64,000 nucleotides of DNA from Motacilla alba alba (taxonomy: Eukaryota > Chordata > Aves > Passeriformes > Motacillidae): assembly GCF_015832195.1 (NCBI RefSeq), contig NC_052021.1:24100286-24164285 (forward strand). Direction: 5' to 3'. Positions 12,901 through 24,240 of the stretch are shown here, piece after piece. Under the pieces are notes generated by a model. It was not told where the DNA came from. It was given only the letters and a program-made list of their open reading frames with translations, and made no database searches. Position 1 is the stretch's first letter. Each line of letters starts with the position of its first letter. Both the position numbers and the translations under genes were made by a program.

Positions 12901-15900
12901 GCACAAAGGAGGATGCACATTCAGTACATTTAGGACATGAAGAAAAGTTTAGGTCTTACTTACCACCTTATTTTTTATGCTATTTATCCAGAAAAAGTAC
13001 CAGATGGATCTTTTTCACAGGTGTTTCTCTTGTTCAGGAGGAAGGTTTTTAAATTTTTTCTCTGGATGACTGTTTTCCACATTGCTTATTTTAGCTCATA
13101 TTTTATAAATTTTTGTTCATGCGCCAAGAGGGAAAGTCAGGTGCATTTCAGATACTGCACTGGAGATTAATTTAATAACTATTACTTGAAAAAGAGGGCC
13201 CTGACATGAGCTTTTTGGAAATATAAAACCAAATAATTTAACAAATTTCTGATAATTTGAGGGCATACAGAATATGTTATTTTTAAGGACAAGCAGATCA
13301 GTCTTCTGCACTCAGATCTTGAGACAGCTCAGCTCCCTGGGAGTGATTCAGGAGGGTCACTTCTGAGTCAGCTCAACCAGTCAGATTGCTTTAGATCATC
13401 TCATAACCCCAGGAAGCCTGCATCAGTAACAAACCACAGCATAAACCCAGAGCCCCCAACAAACCTCAGGCACTGCAAATGGGGAAAAGAAAAAAATTTT
13501 CTTGGCCCTTTCCAGACATTGCAATAGGGAAACACTGTGGAAAGGGAAGCAGGTATTTCCAAATGGAAAAGCCATTAATGAGAACAGAGTCTGGCCCTAG
13601 GACTCACATGGATCAGAACCAGAGTGAGTGAGTGACATCGGAGCCGGCGTCTCATTGCCCAGATTAGAAACACGTGGAGCATCAGTGAGCCCCTGGGGAC
13701 AGCAGACCATTCCAAGCCACTGAGAACGCAAAAAAAAGAGATGAGTGCAGAAGGAACAGTCTGACAGTCCCTTCATCATGTGCTGGCATTGAGATGGACC
13801 CAAAGGACTATAGAAAGGGACACAAACACCCACAGTGGCCACTCTGCAGCACCACAAGAACGTGTGTGGCTCACGGGGCTGAGGAAGGCAAGAGAAGCTG
13901 TGTCCTTGTGCCGGAAACAAGCTACGTGCAAGGACAGAAGCAAGACACAGAAGTCAATGAGACTGAAGAAGATTATCCCCTCTCCCCAGGGGTGCACGGG
14001 TAAATACAGGTTTTCCTGCAAGCATACTGCCACTTGGGGTGATAGCTTTCCTTCCATTGTATTAAAATAGCTAACCAATTTGAAACAGAAGTCAAATTTC
14101 CAAACACATGCACAAACACACACCAGGAACACACTGACACTTCAGAAAACAGGAGTCAGGGTCAGATGACACTCGGGCTCTTCTGAAAATTTCCTGCTGG
14201 AGCATTTCACACTGTGAAATTACCCTGCAATAATTTGAGCACTCCAGGCGGAAAAGCCAGCTGCTTCCCTAGGTCAGCCTGAGACCTGCTCTTGAGATCT
14301 TCCACTTGCTCACCCAAAACAATCATGTTCTTGGGGAGGATGATTTCACTGCCTTCCCCAAGATACAGAAAAAGACCAGTTTGTGACCCCCATATGCCAA
14401 TGGGAGGTTCCCTGCCTGCACTAGCCTCTGCTTGCATGAAGCTGTTTTATAAGCCTGGGAGCATTGCTTTGAAGGAGGACAGAATGGGAATGAGGTACTA
14501 TAAATCACTTGGGAAGAGAAGTACTTGGCTCTCCAGACACCCACAGTCCTACACCCATACTCTTCTAGTGGTACCAATGTCAAGAGAAACTGTGCCTTTG
14601 GCAGCCTAATCTAAAACAGACTCCTGTGGGAGACAGCTGGATACTGCCAGGGTGAGGCACTGGACTCCCACCACCTCCATCCCTTTAAAACCCTACTGCA
14701 AAAATCACAGGTCACCAAATGCCTCAGTGCTCTAATGCCCAAATCCTTACTCTCTCCTTGCACCCACCACCCTCCCATCCTCTGAGGCTGCAGCAGTGAA
14801 CCTTTCTCTCGTTGTAACACTAGTGCACACAGCAGCAGCCAAGAAACAGTTTTTCCTTTGCAAAGGAATCAATTCACACAATGTAGTAATTTCACTCTCT
14901 GGTAATTAAAAAGCTTAAGCGCCAACTCACACTTCCAAGCATTTGCTCAGATGGGAGAAAAACTAACAAAAACAGTCAGAGGCATCACCAGAACCACCCC
15001 TGTGAAAGGCCTAATTCCCTATATTGCTTTAATTAAAAGTGGATGAAAAGCAATCTCTCAGCCCAGAGACCTTTTAGAGAAATAAAGTCAATCTATAGGC
15101 TTATGAAAATAAAACAGGAGGATGGAAACAAACACAAAAATCCTGCCAGTTTTAGGGCTTACAAGAGGATTATAACATCTGGACTCTCTTTTCAAGGGGA
15201 GGTGAAGCAAGGAGTGGATGGTGTAGAGAGGACACAACCACTCCTTGAAATGAGTATTGTGCATGGGGAGCTGTTGATGGGAGAGGACGAGCAGAAATCT
15301 ACAGAGAGGCAACAGCCTTGCCCACACATTTCTGTCTTCATGGCTGCCTGGAGGAACACTCCTATCTGCTGACACCACAGAAAAAAAAACGATCTGATTT
15401 ATTTGCAAAAAAACAAAAGTGGGCCCAGGGGAGAACATCCAAATAGATGATGAGTACGGTCGACCTCCAGTGAAGCAGAGAACAAGTTGTGAGGAATAAT
15501 CTCATCCATAAAAGCTGAGTATTTATCATCACTCTTACAGCAAGAGACCACCCTGCTCCAGAGGACCTCTGCAAACAGATGTGAGCAAGGAAGCTTTTAA
15601 CACAGCAACACCACCAGTCAGGGCATAGGAAACTGCAGAAGGACTTTACTGCTGCAGTATTTGAGTGCTATACAATGTTTTATGGATTTATTCTTCTATT
15701 ACACTGGGAGACATAGCAATTCTAGTTTGTTTCTCTTCTTCCCCAGTACAATATGTGCAGAGAGTCTGAGGGTAGATCTGGACCCCATTTACTATACTTG
15801 AGCCCCCAGATCTTCCATTTCCTATTTGCAAATAACTTCTGGAAGCACGGAAAACTAGTGACACATCTTGGGCAGAATTAGCAACTAAATATGGGCTTAA

Positions 15901-18900
15901 CTGGTGATTCCCAAGTTCACACCCTGTCGTAGGAGGGCAGAGAGAAATTGAAACCAAGCCCCCAAGGTGGGCTCCAGCCCTGCTCACCTGGTCCCACGTG
16001 CACAGGTAAGGCTGCATGGTAGTGGGTGCAGGATGTCACCCTGGGCTTTGCTGCAGCAGTGTCGACACACATGTGCACACAATGAACCAAACTCACTGCT
16101 TTTCCACTTGGGCCAGAGAAAATTAAAACCTTCTGAAAGCTGCTTTGTCTTAGAAAGAAAGCAAGTTTACTTTGCTTAGCTTTATTACAACTTAGCCTTT
16201 TTATCAGTTTGATTTCATTCTTAAGTCATTTTAAACCCTAGTATCATATAATCTGGCAGCTACAGTGATGGGTTTTACACAGAAAAAACATAGGGAAAAG
16301 GTTTCCAAAAGCACTCAGACCTGCTGTGACTGCTCTTCCTGAAGTCAACAGTAAATCCAATGATACCACTGGGAGCAGAGGTCAAGGCTGAGCAGGCTTG
16401 ACACTACAGAAACTTATGGGTGGGATTTTCAATCTCTTCAAAACCCATTACTAATAACACAGTATATTAAAAGTAAAGAGCTAAGTTGTGACCCTGAAAA
16501 TATTTACATATGTGCCTAGCTCACAGATTGTAAGTAATTATGGGAGGCCTGATTTCTCTCACTTTCTTTAATGAAAGCCAGGAATAAGGGCCCAGATGCA
16601 TGGAAAACCTTGGCTCGCGGAGAGGGTCAGTTAGAATGATTTTGGTGGAATTACTCATGCTCTGCAGAGACTCTGAGCACAGGCATGCACACAGCAAGAC
16701 TTCTTAGAAACACCATGATCTTCCTAAACCCTCAGCCACACACTGACATGCAAACACACCAAATGTGAGATGGGACTTTCTGGGCTGTGATGGTGCTGGA
16801 TAACAGCATTAAAATCCACTATCTTCTAATTGACTGTAGCAAAACTTGGACCAGAAAATGAAGGTTAGTCAAGAAAAACTGGAGGGGTGTGTGTGTTTTA
16901 TTATTTGTGCAGATCTGACATTGTGACATGAACTAACCTAACTTCAAAGGATGAAACATCATTATTACACAGCATTGCATTGAGTATAACCATTTCCAGG
17001 CTATTATGCAAGCCCAACTGAAATAATATTATGGGTACAGGATTATTCTTTTTCTCTATTAATCCAAGAGGAAGAGCGATGTGACTTATTTTCTCATCCT
17101 GACAAATCATCTCAAGACACTGCTGAATCAGACATGTTTGCAGCTCGAGAGGAAATAAGTAAAAATGTTCAGCTTCTATTACTAAGTTTGAGGATTCATT
17201 TACAGGAATGCAAAAGTAAACCTCATTTAAATCCCCTCATTGTTCACCATATAAATCCTTAGACTGTGTAGTTACACTGGAATGAGAGAAGAAAAAAAAA
17301 AGATTTAGAGGAGGTGACCTTCCCAGCTATTCGTTTCCAGGCAGTTTCACTCCCAGGTTCCTGCACAATACAGCAGTCTTCCCTGAAACGTTTCAGGGGA
17401 AATGCTTCACTTGCATAAAGGCTGCAACTGTTCCCACTGAAGTGAAGCCGTAAAACTATTGCAGTTGAACCAAAACCTGATAACAGCTTAATGGCATAAA
17501 GCAATATTTGGACTAAATTGAGCCTGATCATATCACTCTAAAGTTCTTTTCTAAGTTAAAAGGCTTTTATTTATAGTCTTTACTTACACCCAAGAGACTT
17601 TGACATATTTCAACTAACCTGTCTTCCTTGTCTTCTTAACCTTGGTCCCTTTCCAAGAGAAAAGATGTCATCTGACCACAAACAGGGCTTGATTTCCAGC
17701 AGCAGAATTAACCCACAACAAATCCCTTGTGTTTATTCACTGAGTGACGGTGCATATTCTGGGGAGTGAGCTTAGCCAGTATTTCCCTGATGAAAGGGGT
17801 GGAGGGCAACAGGCTGGAGTTACCTCTCCTACCACATGAACCACTTCCATGAAACAAATCTTTGAATCCCACCTCTTCCAACTCTTCTGGTTTCACAGAC
17901 ACTTCTGAGAGCAGAATACAGCAAGACCCACCAGTGGACTGGTGTCACCCATGCTGGGAGTAACTGAATCTCCTCACACACATCATCCCATGATGACAGT
18001 CACCTCAGGCTGCTGCACTGCAGAAACATGGCTTTGACTATGCAATCCTAAACACAAACTGGACAAAGCAAAGCACACCACAGCCTTCCCTTCACCTGCT
18101 GGGTACACACAGGAGGGACTTCAGAAATGCCTCAGTGGTCACATACCACTGCAGCCACCACCACAGCCACGGGGGGCTAATGCAAGGACAACTCAGCAGT
18201 ATTTACAGACCAAAGAGAGTCAATTCACCGTCTCTTTGACAGGAATGAAAAAACAACATTTTTGTCTAGGGTTAGTGAAAGAAATTGAAAACAATATTGT
18301 AGCAGGTTGAACAATGCCATGACCACAAGAAAAGCCTTTTCCTGTCTCTGAGGGTCTTTTTTTTGACTTGTGTCCAAGGGTCTTTTCAACCAGATGTAGC
18401 GATGTGCCTCCAATGTGCCTCCTCTGCTCACAACATAGTTCATGTCTGCTTCAGACCTGGCTGGTGTGGGCATGTGATGTGGGATGGCATCACACAAGAT
18501 GCTGCAGTCCCCAGATCCTGGACACCTCAACGGCCTGCGGCAGCATTATCCTGCCTTCATTTCCCAAACACCCTTTCCATGGCTGCTCTGCTCTCTGGGA
18601 AGGAGCGGGGTACTGTCTACCTCACCAGCAGGGGTATCTCACTACCTTGGCTTTGTTAGACTTTATTATGCCAAGAAATGGGAAAGGAGGCCCAGGCAGG
18701 TGATTCAAGCAAGCTCTTTGTGGTCCAGAAGCACATCCCTGGCTGTGGGAGGCTGCAGGTAGCAGGTGGGTCAAGCAGGGCAGTATCACACTCCAGCAGA
18801 GCAGCTTTTGCTTGGCAGACAGTGTCCTCCTTCCAGCTGCAGGCAGCCTACTGGTGGCTCCCCCAGCGCCTGTCACCATGTGCCAGAGCCAGCAGCAAGC

Positions 18901-19149
18901 AACCCCTTCTTGTCCCAGACCCTGGAAGAAGACGGTGGCTAGGGCATTGTGCAAGAGTAAATATTTACGTAGCCACGGCCTTCCTTCCCCTGCCCTGTAT
19001 TTTCTCCCCTTCTTAAAATGTCACAGATCAGCTGTTTCCATAATTGTGCAGGAAATGAGTTCCCTGCTGGCTGGCAGCTTAACACTCACGTGTGCTGGGT
19101 CTACTGTAGCTGCACCACTCACCTCTGCTGCTGGCCCCTGCATCCACCC

Positions 19150-19440
19150 AGAATCTTCGGAGGATATGGCCAGAGAGGAAATGGGACAGTCAGGGACGTG
19201 GCCACAGAGCTGCCTGTGACTGTGGCAGTCCTTCTCACAGGAGCTTAGAGGACCCCCTGGTCCACGGGTCAGATCAGGATCCCGGGAGACCCGACACTCT
19301 GTTTATGCCACTTCAGAGCAAACATCCAAAGCAGACTAACAGAGTTTCCTGCCTGCAAACAGCAGCGAGTGCACTCAGGAAATTCAGGCGCATTTCAAGC
19401 TTGCGACTTCTTCTTTGTTCTTCGGACAAAGCCTCGTTCA
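19150..19440. promoter_or_regulatory. CpG-enriched intronic patch, possible regulatory element
   Basis: About ten CpG dinucleotides occur within 290 bp (for example CCCGGGAGACCCGACAC, TTGCGACTTC, TTCGGACAAAGCCTCG), while the flanking intron has very few. Local retention of CpG in a methylated vertebrate genome can mark an unmethylated or constrained element. There is no direct evidence of function. Confidence 0.25.
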
Positions 19441-21254
19441 CTGGAGATGTTGCTAAAAGGATTATTATCTGTAAGAGACTTCTTTTCCCAAGAGGAAATC
19501 TGCTAAACACACAAATCTGCATTTGCTGTGTTTTGTAGGAGGAGGGATTAATACAGGAACATTCTTCCTTCTGCTCTCCACATCTATCGACTTAAATAGA
19601 CCAGCCATGACGACACTGCCCACTGGGAATAGGCCCAAATGCCTTTCTCCTGTACTCCAGTCTCATGGTTTTACTCCTTGCCTGAGACGATACCAAACTA
19701 CCCAGCATTTGGTGAGAAGAGTTGGAAGAATTTGGTGGGAATCACATCTAGCAGCGCACTCAGTGAAAAAGTGAAGTGTGTCCACCAGCCCGAACACCAG
19801 TAAAATCCCATCATGGGCAAACAAGACTGTAAATGTTTTGCTTATTCCAGGTCAGCCCTGTGCTGTTCAGAGCCCTGAATACAAGAAGCACCCTGCAAGC
19901 CTGAACTTGCCAATGCTTAGGATGTAAAAGCAGAAGGAATGCAACTTTCTGCTCTTTATTCAGAGGTGGCAAAACCCTGATAGAAAACAACATGGTGCAA
20001 GTGCTTAACTTCAGACCACGGAAATTTGAGGGCAAACATTAATTACCTCAATCCTGCCTACAAGCCTGGGACCTGTATTAGCACCTCTCTGAATGGAAGA
20101 AGCTCAAGAGGATTGAATTTCCCACTTCTAGGACTTTCCTTTCCTCATCTACCTACCCCTGGTTTCCTCTTTCTTATTCCCAAGTTATTTCCTTCTCTCT
20201 ACCTCAGCTTTCCCTTTAAATTGGACTAAACTCTAAAAAAGAAACCCTACAGGGGAGTAGACATGGCCATGGGTTATTTCATTATAGTGAAAATAGATTA
20301 ACTTTGGCAAATCCCTGCCTGCAGTATCCCCTCACTCTGCTCCTGAGTATAAAGATCTCCTTATGAGTAACAACAATGTTCATGAGAGCCTGGAAAAAGC
20401 TGCATTGTGGAGCAGGAAGGTCTGGAAACACACCACACCAGAGAACATCACCACCTAAAAAGCCAGCAATAGATAGAGAAAATAAAGTAGGAGGAATCCA
20501 GCAGCAAATTCCCAGGTTCATTGTTTCCAATCTACAGGAAAAAAAAATAATCACAACCTATTTTAAGCATGTGAGTATATAAATAAATCAGCTGGCCCAG
20601 CCAAAAGGCAAAGTGGGCTGAAAACAGATTCAAACATAGGTCTAGACTATTACTTAGCTGTGAATCTCAGCTGGGCTCTTCTCTCCTGTATTGCCTAGGC
20701 AACTTAAATTTGAACACAACAAAGACAAGATTAGGTAGATAAGTAATATCCAGAGGGAATATCTAGAGCCTGTGGGGTTGCAAAGCCATCTGAGTCCCTG
20801 GCAAGCTTGACTACTGTGTTAAAAAGCACTTTCATTGTATGGGCCATTTGTTGATGGATTGTGGGAAAAAGTCAGATTTCAGACCAGAGAGGAAGACAAG
20901 CAAGCCCTTATATAAAGTCACCCTCTCCCCAGTCTGTGGGTTGAATGCAGAATGCTCTCAGACTTGCTACATACCACCCACTTTAGATTACAGACTTGCA
21001 GAGTTATTTTTAAAAAATAATTATAGTAGTAGAGGGCACACTCATATGGAATGGCTGCCTGAGGAAACGACGAGCCCAATGCAGCTCAAACTGCTTTTCA
21101 AGTCTATAATCGTGTTTATTTATTGACTTTTAAAACAAGAATCAAAATCCAACTAATTTCTGAGTAAAAACGTCTGTATATTTCCCCAAGGACTCCAGGC
21201 AGCTAGACTATACTGAAAACCTTCCCTGGCCTTTCAGTCTAGCATCCAGAGCTT

Positions 21255-21329
21255 AAGAAAAAAAAAAAAAAAAAAAACACCAAAAAACAAAACCACCCAA
21301 CAAAACAAAACAACAACAACAAAAAAACA
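21255..21329. repeat. A-rich low-complexity tract (A20 followed by CAA/CAAAA repeats)
   Basis: A run of 20 A residues (21258-21277) leads into an A-rich stretch built of CAAAA and CAA units. It has the look of an expanded A-rich simple repeat. No retrotransposon body is recognisable upstream. Confidence 0.9.
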
Positions 21330-23234
21330 TTAGCTCTGGCTTCAAGGAAACCGAGACCCAAATCCCCTTTCATTCTTTGTTTTCCCTAGAAACTGTGTCT
21401 TGATCATTACAAAATCCTCATCAGGAGATTCAAGTAGTCTAATGAGAGGCACATCATGTTTTGCATATGCTAATATGTGCCCAGAGGTAGTTTTTGTTTG
21501 AGCAAAACCAAGTTCTTAACCTGTGTGAGAAGAGTGGGTTTATACAAGCCCCAGAAAAAAAGATTCTGTAGCTTTTTTCTATTCCAGCCCTCCTTTCAGC
21601 TGTCAGCTGGTGGATTTTGGATCTGTATGCTGAGAAGGGACTCAGAAGAGACTGAGGGAAGAGGACCAGGTACTTCAGCAGATACCAGCATTATTTTTTC
21701 CCCCTTTTTCTTCCTTTTGTAATGAAATCAGACCCTTGATTTATGCCCTGTTAATGCCCAAAGACCTTCAGAAGGCCCAGGCTGTGAAACAGACTCAGCA
21801 TGCAAAGCCAGCAGCCCCCTGCACTCCAGTCCAGGGCACTCCTTACAGCTCCCTCCTCAGTGGGCAGCTCTGCCTTTTCCACAGCTTTTTCAATAGGCAG
21901 CAGCCTTAGGGCATCCTATGACCTCATACTTGACGACTTGTCTTTCAACTAGAAAACACTTAAACCCTAAAAATATCTCCACAGAGCCTAAAGAGAAGAA
22001 TAGGCCTGTTCCCCTCAAAACCATCAATCCTCTGCCGCCCGGCTGAGGAACAGCCGCTTCCTCCCGGCAGCCCCTGCTTTCCCTTCAAGCCCAGAGCCGA
22101 CAGGAAATCCATTCTCCTCTTGTGAGAGACAGGAGATGGATTTTCCACAATAGCTCTCCTAGCAAGGCAGAAAATAGAAAGACACAATAGAAACTGTGAA
22201 CTCAAACAATAGGAGCTGCTGAAGGGCAGCTCACCAGAAGCTCAGCATCACCCAAGTCCTAAATAAGCTGGAGTGGAAAGAAGCCAAGGACCTGTTAGCT
22301 GTCCTGCTAACACAGTATCCAGGCTCAAACATAAGTTGGTTTTAAACCTGGAAGCACTCTCTCCTTTCAGAGAACAGGCAGGAAAACGTAAAATACGTGT
22401 ATTAAAATGAAATTGCACTGCATTATGCAATGGCCCCCTAAAAGATTCCCATCGCTCTTCAAGCTCACAGCATCTCATGCCATGGTGCCATGGGTCACCT
22501 CTCGTCAGAGATGGGGACAGGGGACTGCAATGCTGCCTTATTGCAGGTGGTGGAAGGGGATGGGGGCAGGGCCCCTCTTTCTTCTGCGAGTTTGTTGCCT
22601 CATATTCAGAAAAGCACAGCAGAACATCTCAGTTATTGATGTTACACAGGTAAGGCTCAGCAAACCAGACATCTGAGACTCTGTAGTGTATGTGTGTCTA
22701 TGCCTATCAAGCCTGTAAGACTACCCCTGCATATTAAAGGAACACTGTTTCAAACAACTTAATTCATATTTTAATCTAAAACATAAGATGTGCACTGATA
22801 AAGAGAATTAAATCTGATCTCTCTTGGGTTTTTTAATCTTTATGCTACTTTTTGACTGGTTTTGAACTGCTGAAACATAGTTCATTTCTGAGTAGGTCAG
22901 AGATAAAATTCTGAGGAATTCAAAATTACTCAAAAAAAAGTTTAAATCACTAATTAATAACTTGCTGCCCTTGGTCAGACTGATGAAGGACAGAATTATC
23001 AAAAATTAAAAACAAATCTGAAATTTGCACATAAAATACAGCTAAGAATTAGGACAGGGAATGCATTTCTTTTTAAATGCTCTGCTAGCAACCAGCTCTC
23101 CAAGGGAGAAAACAGCCTGCAATAAAAATATCTCTAAAGTTCAAAGGCTCCTCCTTGGCCAGCGTGTACCTTAGAGTATCATCCCACTGCCGCCCAAGGT
23201 GGGCAGAACAAATGCTGAAAGCACTTTCCATCCC

Positions 23235-23335
23235 TGTACCCGGCTGAAATGCAGCACCTTGGACAAAATCACACATGGCCAAATCCTAATTTCGCTGATG
23301 CTGGCCCCGATTTACACAGGCAGAACACCAATGGC
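23235..23335. repeat. Possible relic of a palindromic amniote MITE-like repeat
   Basis: The segment GGCCAAATCCTAATTTCGCTGATGCTGG, followed by CCCGATTTACACAGG and a CCAATGG, resembles a palindromic interspersed repeat common in reptile and bird genomes (pattern GGCCAGATTCTGATCTCAGTTACACTGG, then GATTTACACYGG). The match is from memory, short and diverged, so edges and family are uncertain. Confidence 0.35.
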
Positions 23336-23689
23336 TGGATCCGAGGGTCCCTGCGGTGCTGGCTGTGTGAGGATGAACCCATCATCTCTGCTCCAGCACA
23401 CGATCTCTGAAAAAAACCCCGCTTCTCCTCCAGCCCCGAGCAAAACAAAAGGCGAAAAATTGAATAAACAAAGGTGAGAGGAAAAAAACCAAACAAACCA
23501 ACCCTGCTCTCATCACCGTGGACAAAACGCTGCTGTTGCAAACCTACTGAAGCCCTTTTCCGCAGCTGCGTCTTACCCAAAAGACAGCACTGGAAAGGGG
23601 AGGGGAGAAATCCAAACCCAACACCTCAAACCGAAACCAAGAAGCAGACATAAGCACCTGGGATGCAGTTCATCGGCAGATCTCCTTCC

Positions 23690-24240
23690 CCACTGCAGCC
23701 CGGGAGTGGCAGGAGCAGAGGTGAGGAAGGTCCCGGCCGGCATTGGCGAGAGGTGATTCCCCATGCTCCCGCACTGTGCCAAGGGGAGGCTCCCGGCGGC
23801 ACCCCCAGGTATCTGGGCGGCGCTGGCACCGCGCCCTCGGCGGGCCAACCTCTCCCTTCCCGCAGCCTCCTGACTCACACACGGCCCTGCCCTCGGCTGG
23901 GGCCGCTCCTCCGACTCCCCTTGGCTGCAGGAACAGCCTCCAGCAAACCTGGCTGCGAGACACTGGGGCTCCTCTGGGGAACCGGGAGCCTTTCCCGAAG
24001 ATGAGGCAGCCAGGCAAAGCCCTCCAGGCAGGTGCCAGCTCACCCCGCTCCCACCCAGTGCTCCCGGCAGGAGCAGCTCGCCACAGCAGGAGCAGAAAAC
24101 AGGGCCCAACTCGCACTACCAGCAGGGAGGGATCTCTGCCGCCCTGAATTTGCTGCCCGCCCATAAAACCCCCCAGCAGGCACACGGTGTGCTCCCACCA
24201 CCCACGAAGGAGAAAGTCCCAGAGACCCCTCCGAGATGCT
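23690..24240. promoter_or_regulatory. GC- and CpG-rich block, candidate intronic promoter or enhancer
   Basis: This is the most GC-rich part of the window. By eye I count about 20 CpGs between 23701 and 24000, with clusters such as TCCCGGCCGG, CCCGGCGGCACC and CACCGCGCCCTCGGCGGG, and further CpGs up to 24240. The observed/expected ratio there is roughly 0.6 by hand count, borderline for a CpG island. A consensus AP-1 site, TGACTCA, lies at 23871-23877. On the minus strand it sits about 4 kb downstream of exon 3, so it would suit an internal promoter for a transcript lacking the N-terminal PX exons. Mammalian TKS5 is known to have PX-less short isoforms from internal promoters. I see no clear TATA box, and the open frames across it (for example 23573-24109 minus) look like GC-driven chance ORFs. 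Confidence 0.4.

Noticed and set aside
23573..24109. 178-codon minus-strand frame across the CpG block
   Set aside because: Long frames also occur here in at least three other frames on both strands, an effect of high GC. The G, A, S, C, P-rich translation shows no known motif.
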